In this document: positions 44,898 to 53,365 of the stretch, piece by piece
Position numbering within the stretch: position 1 is the first letter of the stretch
Layout: each line of letters starts with the position of its first letter
Assembly (NCBI GenBank): GCA_902780935.1
Contig: CACZHP010000005.1
Span: 16,644 to 80,643 of the forward strand
DNA length: 64,000 bases
Direction of reading: 5' to 3'
DNA from: an uncultured Bacteroidia bacterium
Lineage (GTDB): Bacteria; Bacteroidota; Bacteroidia; Bacteroidales; UBA932
Program-made: the position numbers and the translations under genes
The notes under the pieces: generated by a model
The model's database searches: none
Told to the model about the DNA's origin: nothing
The model's input: the letters and a program-made list of their open reading frames with translations, nothing else

Positions 44898-44905
44898 TAA
44901 ATTTG
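44898..44905 (+). promoter_or_regulatory. -7 box for the DUF4143 ATPase gene, with a following imperfect direct repeat
   Basis: TAAATTTG fits TAnnTTTG, 60 bases before the ATG; the -33 element is poor. Just after it ACCCGTATTCC (about 44907) recurs as ACCCATATTCC (about 44939) with similar flanks, an imperfect direct repeat with a ~32-base period that could bind a regulator. Confidence 0.4.
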
Positions 44906-44964
44906 TACCCGTATTCCCGAATTTCATAGTAAAATCGGACCCATATTCCATAATTTTATAAAAG

Positions 44965-46104
44965 ATGTACGAGAGAGTTTTCGACATTGAGAACCAACTG
45001 GACGAGGGCATGTTCCTCTTCGGGGCGCGTCAGGTGGGTAAATCAACACTCCTGAAGGAGCGTTTTCCGGATGCGATCTACTACGACTTGCTGATTGATT
45101 CGATCCGCAAGGCACTCAAACGCAACCCGGACTCCTTCAGGGAAGCGCTGATAGCCAAACCGGCCGGCACATTGGTGATAGTGGACGAGATCCAGAAGGT
45201 GCCGGATCTCCTGGATGCTGTCCATTGGCTGATGGTTAACCGCGGTCTTCATTTCATCCTCAGCGGGTCAAGCGCTCGGAAGCTCAAGAAATCCGGTGCC
45301 AACACCCTTGGAGGACGGGCGAACCCGAGGACACTGTTCCCGCTGGTTTGGAAGGAGATCCCTGATTTCCAGATTGACAAGGCCGTCCAGAATGGTATGA
45401 TTCCCCGCCATTACATGGTCGATGACGCTACTGATCGCTTGGAGGGATATGTGGAGGTCTACCTCAGGGAAGAGATCCGGGACGAGGCCGCTGTCCAGGA
45501 TGTCGAGGCATTTGAGCAATTCATGGAGGCCGCGGCTATTTCGGACGGGGAGATGATTAATTACTCAAACATCGCCAGCGACTGTGGTGTCTCCGCGAAG
45601 ACCGTCAAGGCCTACTATCAGATCCTGAAAGACACACTGATGGGATATGAGATCCCGGCATACACGAAGGTTGTCAAGAGGAAAGTGGTCCAAGCGTCCA
45701 AATTCTACTATTTTGACGTGGGCCTTACCAACTATCTGATGGGAAGGCACCATCTCAGGCGTGGCTCCGATGATTATGGGCACGCCTTTGAGCACTTGAT
45801 CATGCAGGAAATCATCGCCTACCGGGGATACAACCGCCGCAGGGAGAAAATTTCCTACTGGCATACTTATAATGACCAGGAAGTGGATGCGGTCATCGGA
45901 GATGCCAAGGTGGCGATAGAGATCAAGTCCAGCGAAGAGGTAAAGACTCGCCATAAAATCGGCCTGAAAGCCTTCAAGGAAGAGCACCCGGATTGCAGGT
46001 TGATTCTTGTCTCACTTGATCCTGTCACAAGGCCATCCGGGGACATTGAGCTTCTCTATGTCAACGACTTCCTTAAAATGCTGTGGTCTGGCGAGATATT
46101 CTGA
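44965..46104 (+). CDS. AAA ATPase with DUF4143 domain
   Basis: The 379-residue protein has Walker A FGARQVGKSTLL (near residues 20-27), Walker B LVIVDEIQKV, sensor ILSGSSARKL, a winged-helix segment (NYSNIASDCGVSAKTVKAYY) and a C-terminal DUF4143/PD-(D/E)XK-like domain (GHAFEHLIMQEI, VDAVIGDAKVAIEIKSS) with the nuclease-like D...ExK pattern. Many such proteins lie in mobile or defence-like settings and their role is unknown. It is the only plus-strand gene between 37.9 and 59.8 kb. Confidence 0.88.
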   Translation: MYERVFDIENQLDEGMFLFGARQVGKSTLLKERFPDAIYYDLLIDSIRKALKRNPDSFREALIAKPAGTLVIVDEIQKVPDLLDAVHWLMVNRGLHFILSGSSARKLKKSGANTLGGRANPRTLFPLVWKEIPDFQIDKAVQNGMIPRHYMVDDATDRLEGYVEVYLREEIRDEAAVQDVEAFEQFMEAAAISDGEMINYSNIASDCGVSAKTVKAYYQILKDTLMGYEIPAYTKVVKRKVVQASKFYYFDVGLTNYLMGRHHLRRGSDDYGHAFEHLIMQEIIAYRGYNRRREKISYWHTYNDQEVDAVIGDAKVAIEIKSSEEVKTRHKIGLKAFKEEHPDCRLILVSLDPVTRPSGDIELLYVNDFLKMLWSGEIF

Positions 46105-46118
46105 AAGCCTTCCTGAAC

Positions 46119-46514
46119 CTACCTCTCTAGAACTTCCCAGAACCTGGAAGGAAGTGTAATGTTGTTGATTGTTACGGCCGCTTTGAATAGAGGAGCTATC
46201 TCATCTGGAGTGAACCCCGCTATGCCGCAGCCAATCTCTGTCACGAGGAACCTCTTTTCAGGGTGGTTCTTGGCATATTCGATGAACTCATCAACGTAAG
46301 GCGCGATGGTCTCGACCCCGCCCTGCATCGTGGGGATCGCGTAGCTCTGTCCTTGCATGCCCACTCCTTGGCCCCAGACGGCACCGAAAAACATGTGCGC
46401 GGCAGCCGCGGCACCGCCCCCGTGGGCCCCGGCCAAGTTACTGCCGAAGACAAAAACCTCGTCAGATTTGAGGTTAGTAATGAAATCATCCGTTATTCTA
46501 TTCTTGTCATCCAT
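46119..46514 (-). CDS. Macro-domain-like protein, copy 2
   Basis: The 131-residue paralogue of the protein at 39952-40353. It starts with EVFVFGSNLAGAHGGGAAAA and the central block from WGQGVGMQGQSYAIPT through IGCGIAGF is the same; DNA identity across about 130 bases is near complete (compare 40071-40200 with 46241-46370). The copies diverge at both ends. It is convergent with the ATPase gene (14 bases apart). Confidence 0.7.
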   Translation of the reverse strand: MDDKNRITDDFITNLKSDEVFVFGSNLAGAHGGGAAAAAHMFFGAVWGQGVGMQGQSYAIPTMQGGVETIAPYVDEFIEYAKNHPEKRFLVTEIGCGIAGFTPDEIAPLFKAAVTINNITLPSRFWEVLER

Positions 46515-46600
46515 ATACAGAAAAGATTAAAAGTTATTAAGGCTCTAAACCATTAGCTACCCGGTCGCCTTCATAAAGGTAGTAATTCTCATTGTTCATA

Positions 46601-47245
46601 TTACATTGAATGATCATTTGCCATAGGGTAGTACTCTATCTTACGGTTTAATTTCACCACTCCGTTAATGATTCGTACTGTCCAATTTCCGGCATCGTCG
46701 TATTCATACGAATATTCAAAAACGCGTGACTCCGGGCTCCCGTCTTCCCGTTTGCTCATCCTTATCTCACGTATAAGATGTTCCTCGGAGTCATACTCGA
46801 ACCTCGTGAACACTCCTGAATCAGCCGAATAGGCCAACTTGCCGTCTTTACGGTAATAGTTGACGGCCCGGCTTTTTTCAGGCGGATAGCCGGCCCAGAT
46901 CCTCGTCCTCTTAATCCTGGCCACACGGCCATCATGACTCCAGTCCCAGGACTCATCCATCATTTTAAATCCATGTGTATCATAGAGCGAGAGTCCGACC
47001 GCGCCACCCTCATCGTCATACTCATATACGGTCCGACTTGTAAGGATCCCCCTCACATATTCCTTGCGTTCCAACTCCAGGCCATCCGGGAGATAAACAT
47101 GCTCCACCTTACCGGAATCACATTCCTCAAGTGTCAGCCTCCCCTCCGCATCGAAGTGATCGACTTCCGAGAACAGTGGTTCCAACTCACGTTCCAAGTA
47201 TACGGACGTGGTTATCTTTTGGGGTATCATCAATTTCATTATCAT
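46601..47245 (-). CDS. Uncharacterised protein with YD/RHS-like repeats
   Basis: About 214 residues with repeated short beta-hairpin units (SRTVYEYDDEGGAVGLSLYD; FTRFEYDSEEHLIREIRMS; YSYEYDDAGNWTVRIINGV) of the YD-repeat kind seen in RHS proteins and in small Bacteroidota immunity-like or surface proteins. No signal peptide is evident. The start is uncertain: ATG codons occur at 47245, 47239 and 47230, and a GTG at 47251. It abuts the decayed reading frame upstream. Confidence 0.5.
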   Translation of the reverse strand: MIMKLMIPQKITTSVYLERELEPLFSEVDHFDAEGRLTLEECDSGKVEHVYLPDGLELERKEYVRGILTSRTVYEYDDEGGAVGLSLYDTHGFKMMDESWDWSHDGRVARIKRTRIWAGYPPEKSRAVNYYRKDGKLAYSADSGVFTRFEYDSEEHLIREIRMSKREDGSPESRVFEYSYEYDDAGNWTVRIINGVVKLNRKIEYYPMANDHSM

Positions 47246-47247
47246 AA

Positions 47248-47703
47248 TCACAATTGCTCCAGGCGTAACATCAAGTTAAGGAACTCTTCACAGACTACGA
47301 CTGTGTCTTTCCACCGCTGTTTAATTTCTTCGGGATCGTCATCATCAGGTGGAATGCGTAACGCATCGGAAGGTTGTCCGGCTCTATGTCATAAGGTTTC
47401 AGCGCCATCGTTGAAACGACTCTTGTTATTATCGCTTTGTGAATGATTGTATAATGGGTTCCAGTTCGGCCAGGGATTCTATCAGGACCTGGCGTTTCTT
47501 CGCTCCGTTGGACGGTCCGAGGCGACCACAGTCCCGATGAGCGAGATGAGCGTCACACGCCAGACCGACCACCTGGACCGACGCAGAAGCAATCTGACCA
47601 ATAACACTAAAGGTATGAGCGACAAAATCCATGTCGCCCATCCGAAAAGTTTAACCATGACTGATTCCAGCATATTCACAAATATATATCCCGTTACTGC
47701 CAT
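47248..47703 (-). pseudogene. Decayed gene with an intact N-terminal membrane segment
   Basis: One frame runs the whole length but is broken by TGA and TAG (47484-47479) and TGA (47391-47389). Its first part (73 codons) has two hydrophobic helices (VMVKLFGWATWILSLIPLVL and VWRVTLISLIGTVVA). The last part reads PPDDDDPEEIKQRWKDTVVV then EFLNLMLRLEQL, which looks like real protein. An alternative frame (47429-47641) supplies KKRQVLIESLAELEPI, so shifts may also be involved. No family is recognised. The short membrane ORF alone could still be a gene. Confidence 0.35.
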
Positions 47704-47759
47704 TATTATTCAGTGACGTATTATTTGATTCACTATTCGTCAAGGGGGGGGACTGCGGG

Positions 47760-48329
47760 TCACGCGTTAAGCCAGTCCGTGTATCCCCGAAGCCTGTCCT
47801 GGTCTTTCCATGTCTTGTCCCCATCATAATGTTGGATGGTATATTCAGTTTTCTCGCTCACAAAACTCGCCCACTTCTTCCACTCCCCTGTGTGACACAG
47901 TCCTCCAGGCACGGTGTGGATGAGCTCGTGGATCAGGGTGTTGCGCAGGGATTTCTCGGAATTCCCAAGTGTGTGACCTGAAATCTCGATGTAATAGTCG
48001 TATTGGTCATACTTCTTGCGGCTGCCTTTAGCGCAACATCTTCCATAATGGCTTCTGGATCCGGTCAGAACCACTTCGGGGCATATATCTTTTGAGATAG
48101 GAACACCTAGCCCGTTCATCAGATCTATGCACTCCGCCAGCATCCGGTTGATTCTCGTGTCCGTTCCCGGTCCTTGCCAGCGGGATAGACGGTTCCCGTA
48201 TTTCTCCTGAAGCCTCAGCAGTTCCGGATAATGGTCGGCTGAGCTTCCGGCGAACAGTTGTTTATCGAGCAGTATCGGCAAGACAAGCAGCAAGGCCAAT
48301 ACTGACAGCAATAGTATTTTGACAATCAT
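47760..48329 (-). CDS. Membrane-anchored SprT-like metalloprotease
   Basis: The 189-residue protein has an N-terminal membrane helix (ILLLSVLALLLVLPILL) and a SprT-like zinc site: TLIHELIHTVPGG (HExxH) followed by CHTGEWKKWA with the third His. SprT/Spartan proteases cleave DNA-bound or other proteins; here the helix would put the domain at the membrane. It is the last clear gene of the conjugation gene set, 28 bases after the MreB-like gene. Confidence 0.75.
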   Translation of the reverse strand: MIVKILLLSVLALLLVLPILLDKQLFAGSSADHYPELLRLQEKYGNRLSRWQGPGTDTRINRMLAECIDLMNGLGVPISKDICPEVVLTGSRSHYGRCCAKGSRKKYDQYDYYIEISGHTLGNSEKSLRNTLIHELIHTVPGGLCHTGEWKKWASFVSEKTEYTIQHYDGDKTWKDQDRLRGYTDWLNA

Positions 48330-48357
48330 ATTATTTACTTCTTGTTAGTCTTCATTC

Positions 48358-49380
48358 TTACCGCATCAGGAACGGATACCTGTCCGTGCCGTCGAGGGCG
48401 AGGCAGGTGCCGCGGGCGACGGCCTTGAGGGGGTCATCGGCCACATGGAAAGGTATATTCACCTTGTCAGAGAACCTCTTGGCGATTCCCCTCAGCAGGG
48501 AACCCCCGCCGGCCAGCCAGATGCCGCTCTGCGCTATGTTGGAATACAGCTCCGGTGGAACCCGCTGGAGAACCTTGATGATCTCGCTCTCGATCTTCGA
48601 GATGGTCTTGTCAATGCAGGCGCAGATCTCCTTGTAACTGATGGAGGCTTGCGCCGGATGGGCCGTGACCATATTCCTGGCCACGACCACATAGTCCTCC
48701 GGTTCTTCATCCTCAGGAAGTTCCATCAGCACCGAGCCGACAGCGTACTTGATATCCTCACCGGTCGTGCGGCCGATACTGACGCTGTGCTGCTGGGCCA
48801 GGTAGTCGATGATGTCGGTCGTGATCTCATTCCCGGCCACGTGAATACTGGAAGACTCTACGATACCACCGAGGGAGATGACGGCGATCTCCGTTGTCCC
48901 GCCGCCTATGTCAACCACCATGCTGCCCTTCGGCACCATCACGTCCAGGCCGATCCCCATCGCCGACGCCATAGGCTCATAGATCATGAACACGTCGTGG
49001 GCGCCGGCGTGGGAGGCAGAGTCACGGATGGATCTCATATCAACGGGCGTGCTGCCGCCAGGAATGCCGATAACGATCTTCAGGGCTGGTTTGAATATGC
49101 CCTTACGGCCTCCCGTCGCCTTCTTGATAAAGCCCGTAAGCATCTTCTCGGCCGCGTCATAGTCGGCTATCACCCCGTTCATCAGGGGACGGACAGTGTA
49201 GATCCTCGGAGGCGTCAGTTCCTCCATCTGCTGAGCCTCCGTTCCTATCGCCACAAGTTTGTCCGTCTTGGACTCAAGCGCTATTATGCTGGGCTCGTCA
49301 AGGACGACCTCGCCGTCCTTGAATATCACCGTGTTGGCCGTGCCCAGGTCTATCGCCAACTCCTGAGTGAAGAATGCCAT
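48358..49380 (-). CDS. MreB-like actin in the conjugation gene set
   Basis: The 340-residue actin-fold ATPase has phosphate-1 LAIDLGTANTVIF, phosphate-2 MVVDIGGGTTEIAVISLGG and adenosine LAGGGSLLRGIAK motifs, with HVADDPLKAVARGTC near the end. Length and motifs are those of full MreB, a filament-forming cell-shape protein. No mreC, mreD, pbp2 or rodA lies nearby, so this is probably an extra copy serving the operon. The start is one base after the vWA stop. Confidence 0.9.
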   Translation of the reverse strand: MAFFTQELAIDLGTANTVIFKDGEVVLDEPSIIALESKTDKLVAIGTEAQQMEELTPPRIYTVRPLMNGVIADYDAAEKMLTGFIKKATGGRKGIFKPALKIVIGIPGGSTPVDMRSIRDSASHAGAHDVFMIYEPMASAMGIGLDVMVPKGSMVVDIGGGTTEIAVISLGGIVESSSIHVAGNEITTDIIDYLAQQHSVSIGRTTGEDIKYAVGSVLMELPEDEEPEDYVVVARNMVTAHPAQASISYKEICACIDKTISKIESEIIKVLQRVPPELYSNIAQSGIWLAGGGSLLRGIAKRFSDKVNIPFHVADDPLKAVARGTCLALDGTDRYPFLMR

Positions 49381-49381
49381 A

Positions 49382-50056
49382 TCACTTCGTTCTCTTTTCT
49401 TCCTCAGTGAAGAACTCCTCCACTGAATTGTCCATTTTTCTGGAGATCCTGCTGTAGAGCCTCTTGCTTGCGGACCTGTGTTTCATCCACATTGCTCTTG
49501 TTCCCTCCTCGTCGGCGTCGAAGTCCATAGAGTCATAGATGCCCAGGTCTTTGGACACCTCCACGGAGTCCTGGTTGGCGCCGATATAGACGAACGTCCA
49601 GCCTTTCTCACGCAAGCGGTCTACCATGGCTTTCACGGCCGCCCTGGAGTATTCCCTGGACGCGTTCTCGAAGCCGTCGGTGATGACCGTCACAAGGACA
49701 GGCTCACCTTCTTTCACCTTGCGTTCGAGAGCCGTGATGGAGATGCCCATCGCGTCATAAAGAGGCGTGCAGGAGTCCGGACGATAGTCCTCATTCGTCA
49801 GGTCGCGGACCTCCGCGATCGGGACATCGTCGAATACGGTCTTAACCCATTGGCCGGTAGTGTTGAACGTCACGAAGGTGAACCGGTGATCCTGGTCGGG
49901 ATGCTCCCTCTCCGACGCCCTGATCGTCTGGATGGTCTCATTGGCACCGCCAAGGGCAGCATTGTAAATCGCCTGCATCGATCCGCTCTCGTCAAGGATC
50001 ATAAGGTTGTGGACTGTTGTCCTCTTAGTCACTTTCTCGTTGATATTCTGTTCCAT
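49382..50056 (-). CDS. von Willebrand factor A domain protein
   Basis: The 224-residue soluble protein has a complete metal-dependent adhesion site: LDESGSMQAIYN (DxSxS), DSCTPLYDAMG (Thr) and VITDGFENASREY (Asp). The C-terminus (RAMWMKHRSASKRLYSRISR) is basic and helical. vWA proteins of this size scaffold AAA ATPases and other partners. It sits one base from the MreB-like gene and downstream of a strong hairpin. Confidence 0.88.
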   Translation of the reverse strand: MEQNINEKVTKRTTVHNLMILDESGSMQAIYNAALGGANETIQTIRASEREHPDQDHRFTFVTFNTTGQWVKTVFDDVPIAEVRDLTNEDYRPDSCTPLYDAMGISITALERKVKEGEPVLVTVITDGFENASREYSRAAVKAMVDRLREKGWTFVYIGANQDSVEVSKDLGIYDSMDFDADEEGTRAMWMKHRSASKRLYSRISRKMDNSVEEFFTEEEKRTK

Positions 50057-50103
50057 GATGTGTTTTATTTTGTTGGTTAATGATGGTTTACATGTATAAT
50101 AGG

Positions 50104-50165
50104 CGCGGCCGGGCCCGCCAACCGCCTTTCACGCCTCACGGCGGCGGGCCCTCTATTCCGCGCGG
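50104..50165 (-). promoter_or_regulatory. Long GC-rich intercistronic hairpin before the vWA gene
   Basis: GGGCCCGCC (50111-50119) pairs with GGCGGGCCC (50143-50151), with further complementary bases outside (CGCGG around 50105-50165) and inside (CCGCC/GGCGG). It has no T run on either side, so it may stabilise or process the mRNA rather than end it. Confidence 0.5.
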
Positions 50166-50168
50166 TAA

Positions 50169-50840
50169 TTACGACACGATCTTGCCCTCCCGGTTACTGA
50201 CAGCCTCGATCGGGATGCCGTTGGCCTCAAGTTTGGAAATATCCTCCCTGTCGTTGAGCATCTGGTTGTAAGTCTCGCCGAACATGTTCTCAAGATCGTT
50301 GATTATGCTGACATACTCGTTGAAAACATCCCTGAAATGGCCGTACTTGGGTTCGATTGCGCTGACAAAGAAGCAAAGGACCCCGCCATCGTCCGAGACC
50401 GACACCTTGCCAATCAGTCTGGCGTCGGTCGTCTTGGCAGCGGCCTGACGCAATAGCACGATGTCATATTTCTCCTTATCAATACTGAATCGCTTCATGA
50501 CAAGGAGATAAGGGAGTCTGTCGGTTGGGACAACATATCTCTCGCCTTGAACCATAAAGAACACGGCATCTTCCTTCTTGTCAGGGACATAACCGTTGTA
50601 CTTCACCACATCGGCGACCAGGTCGGGAGTCAGGTCCCAGAGATCCTGGTCGTCAACCCGGCCCTGGGTCACCGGGCTTGACGAGACAACGGGTGTGTAT
50701 GCCGTTTCCTCAAGGCTGCGGATCCGCTCTTTCTGAGACTTTATCTCCTCACGGTACTCATGTGTGGAACCCCGCTCATCAATGAAGAGGGCGATGAAGA
50801 TGATCGCCACGGTCACTGTTATTATCAATGCTGTTATCAT
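50169..50840 (-). CDS. Single-pass membrane protein with YbjN-like cytosolic domain
   Basis: The 223-residue protein starts with a transmembrane helix (ALIITVTVAIIFIALFI), then a coiled coil (REEIKSQKERIRSLEE) and an alpha/beta domain (LVADVVKYNGYVPDKKEDAV, VLCFFVSAIEPKYG, VFNEYVSIINDLENMFG) that recalls YbjN/chaperone-like folds. No catalytic residues are seen. It may tether a complex to the membrane. The fold call is tentative. Confidence 0.5.
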   Translation of the reverse strand: MITALIITVTVAIIFIALFIDERGSTHEYREEIKSQKERIRSLEETAYTPVVSSSPVTQGRVDDQDLWDLTPDLVADVVKYNGYVPDKKEDAVFFMVQGERYVVPTDRLPYLLVMKRFSIDKEKYDIVLLRQAAAKTTDARLIGKVSVSDDGGVLCFFVSAIEPKYGHFRDVFNEYVSIINDLENMFGETYNQMLNDREDISKLEANGIPIEAVSNREGKIVS

Positions 50841-50997
50841 GTTAGTAATGCGAGAAATGTGTTAATGTGATTGTGGTTGCCGCCCTCCGTTGAGAGTCGG
50901 CGAACGCTTATACGGGAAAACCTCAGTAAATGTTTCAACCAGCCTCTGAAACGTCTGTGGAACCATTGGCCCACCTTTTGAAAGCGGCCGCCACTCC

Positions 50998-53088
50998 CTA
51001 ACGCTTTATGATTATCTTGTTGTTGGCGTTGTCGATGGTGATGGTCCCGAAACGCTCCATGGCGCTCTGGCCAAGAAGGAGCGGTGCCTTCTGGCTGCCG
51101 ACCACAGAGGCGTCGACATTATGCAGCACGGCATCACCGATCTTGACCTCACGAAGAGTGATGACCGTACCCTCGCTGATCTGGCCGTTGGCTGTCTGGT
51201 AATATTTCTTACCCTTGATGTCACGGTTGGAAAGGTAGCCGTTCTTCAGCATGAAGCTGGCCTCCACGGAGGAGATGGTCACGTCGGACGCCCCGGTGTC
51301 GAAGATCATCTGGAGCGGAAGCCCGTTGATGTCGCACGGGATCTCGAAAGTGCCGCCTGAATGTCGCTTTACCGCCACCTCCGTCGTTATTGGCTCATGC
51401 TCTTTAACCGCCTCGGCTCCGTTGAACCCGTTATCCTCCAGGTATTTCTGATGAATCGTCTTATATTCAGCTACAAGTTCCTTGAACTCCGGGAGATCCC
51501 TGACCGGATCCATGTCGTCGTCCATGCCGATGTGGGCGAAACTCCGGTACCCCTTCCCGAAGGCGGTCCTGAGGGCGGCGACAGACTCCTCCAGCCGGCC
51601 CATCCGGGAGTACAGGCATGCGCGGTCGTAATAGTGCCCGGCGTCTGCGGGGTCAGTGGCGATGATCCTGTCCATCCACTCCTCGGCCTCCTTGTCCTTC
51701 CCGAGGAAGTGAAGGGCGTAATGGCGGCAACTTCCGTCACGTACCACCGTGTCCAGTTTGACCACGGCCTCAAAGTCCTTCCTGGCCTCGGCCTCTTTGC
51801 CCTCAATGAGGAGCAACTCGCCACGCATCAAATGAAGGTAGGGATATTTGTCATTCAGCTCGATGCCGGTGTCATAGTCCTCAAGCGCCCCTCTCCGGTC
51901 GCCCGCCATCTCCTTGCACCAGCCCCTGCGGTAGTAGCAGAAGGCCTCTTTCGGAGACTCCTCGATCGCGTCGGTGAAGTCATTAATGGCCGACTCAAGG
52001 TCACCGGAGAGACGGTGGTAGTCTCCGAGCATGCACAGGGAATACATGTCACTCTCCCTCTCGATCGCCTTGGTGATGTCGGCTATCGCCTTGTCGTAGA
52101 GCCCGAGCTCCTTGTAGCAGTCGCTACGGTAATAGAATATCTCCCCGACCTGGCCGTATCCCGCCTCCATCTCGTCATAGACCCGGACAGCGTCGGCGTA
52201 TTTATGCGTATGGGATAGGAACTCGGCCAGGAGAGCCTTCCACGGGAAAGGGTCGTCCACGCTCTTCACCTTATCCTTGATAGCCGCCTCGGCGTAGGCC
52301 GGGCGCTTGGCGCAGACGGCCAGCACGGAGTCCGACTGGGCGTTAGTGTCCTTGTCGAGCCACTCCAGGCCGGCGTCGATCGCCTTCGAGGTCTCGCCCA
52401 GCTTGTCGAAAGCGTACATCTTGAAGCGGTAAGGCTCGGCGTATTCCCTGTCAAGCTTCTGGCATTTGTCCAGGAGATCCAGCGCCTCGCGGTACTCGCG
52501 GCGGTCCACCCTCGTCCTGGCCAGGCCTACCATGGCACCCACGTCGGCCTCGTTCTCGGACAGCATGTGCCTGTAAACCGCTTCAGCGCCGTCAAGGTTC
52601 TTGTTCAGATAAAGCGCCTGGGCATAGTCGAAGGATATGCTTTGGAGGTTCTCCTTGTTGTCCTTCTGTGCCAGGGCGTATGCCGTCCCCAGTGACTCCG
52701 CCGCCTTCGGGCGGTCACCCATGTCACTGTAAAGGTGGCCTTTCCACCAGTGGAGCGTGGAGTTGGCGATCTCGGACTTCTTGGGCTTGTTGACCTTTAG
52801 GGCGTGGTTGACGTCCGCCATCGCGTCGCCGTAAGCCCCCTTGCGGCGGTAAAGGCGGACACGGAGCAGAAGGGCCTGGACATTGTCCGGGGTCTCCTGG
52901 AGCTGCTTGTCCACAAGGTCGAGCGCCTTGGCATCGTCCTTCTCCTGGTCAAGGGCCTCCCAGGCCCGCTGGAGGTTGTAGTCGTTACCGGCTTTGCCGG
53001 CGCCGGTCTTGGCGGTTCCCTGGGCGAACGCCTGGCCGCAGGTCAGGGTCAGCAGAAGCGCTGACAGGATGGTAAAAATTCTTCTCAT
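50998..53088 (-). CDS. Exported TPR protein with C-terminal retropepsin-like protease domain
   Basis: The 696-residue protein has a signal peptide (IFTILSALLLTLTCGQAFAQ), about ten TPR-like repeats (ALLLRVRLYRRKGAYGDAM; FYYRSDCYKELGLYDKAIAD; CYYRRGWCKEMAGDRRGAL) from about 35 to 540, and a clan AA retropepsin-like domain at about 575-696 with LQMIFDTGASDVTISS (catalytic DTG) and APLLLGQSAMERFGTITID. Such single-lobed domains act as dimers. It is probably periplasmic, in contrast to the cytosolic conjugation enzymes of the same operon. Confidence 0.85.
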   Translation of the reverse strand: MRRIFTILSALLLTLTCGQAFAQGTAKTGAGKAGNDYNLQRAWEALDQEKDDAKALDLVDKQLQETPDNVQALLLRVRLYRRKGAYGDAMADVNHALKVNKPKKSEIANSTLHWWKGHLYSDMGDRPKAAESLGTAYALAQKDNKENLQSISFDYAQALYLNKNLDGAEAVYRHMLSENEADVGAMVGLARTRVDRREYREALDLLDKCQKLDREYAEPYRFKMYAFDKLGETSKAIDAGLEWLDKDTNAQSDSVLAVCAKRPAYAEAAIKDKVKSVDDPFPWKALLAEFLSHTHKYADAVRVYDEMEAGYGQVGEIFYYRSDCYKELGLYDKAIADITKAIERESDMYSLCMLGDYHRLSGDLESAINDFTDAIEESPKEAFCYYRRGWCKEMAGDRRGALEDYDTGIELNDKYPYLHLMRGELLLIEGKEAEARKDFEAVVKLDTVVRDGSCRHYALHFLGKDKEAEEWMDRIIATDPADAGHYYDRACLYSRMGRLEESVAALRTAFGKGYRSFAHIGMDDDMDPVRDLPEFKELVAEYKTIHQKYLEDNGFNGAEAVKEHEPITTEVAVKRHSGGTFEIPCDINGLPLQMIFDTGASDVTISSVEASFMLKNGYLSNRDIKGKKYYQTANGQISEGTVITLREVKIGDAVLHNVDASVVGSQKAPLLLGQSAMERFGTITIDNANNKIIIKR

Positions 53089-53153
53089 TGCGTGAAAGTG
53101 TTTGTGATGTTTTCTATAGTTAATGTCAGTTTTGGGGAAAGGTAACCACCTTC

Positions 53154-53324
53154 CTATTTGATAAGCTTACCCACGGTCTTCACGAGGGTGCGGCCGATCT
53201 TGCGCTCGAGCCCCTGCTTGGTCAAGGGGATCCCTGTCGCCCTTGCGATGCTTCTCTTGATGACGTCGACACCGAGGGCCCTTCTGGGCGAGAACGATGT
53301 CCCTGGAATTCCGAAAATCTTCAT
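53154..53324 (-). CDS. Small basic protein (56 aa)
   Basis: The protein starts MKIFGIPGTSFSPRRALGVD and continues IARATGIPLTKQGLERKIGR, ending VKTVGKLIK. It is strongly basic (13 Lys/Arg in 56). I recall small Bacteroidota proteins with the same MKxFG...RALG...ARATGIPTT...RKIG layout, uncharacterised and often phage- or mobile-associated. It lies between the ClpB-like and TPR genes and has a clean ATG. A role in binding nucleic acid is only suggested by charge. Confidence 0.6.
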   Translation of the reverse strand: MKIFGIPGTSFSPRRALGVDVIKRSIARATGIPLTKQGLERKIGRTLVKTVGKLIK

Positions 53325-53365
53325 GGTTGTGTTGTGTTTGGTTGTTGACGCGAAAATAGTCCCGT

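Noticed and set aside
48445-49410. A 321-codon open frame on the plus strand opposite the MreB-like gene
   Set aside because: It is a shadow of a GC-rich conserved gene; the minus strand encodes every MreB motif and the plus product has no domain.
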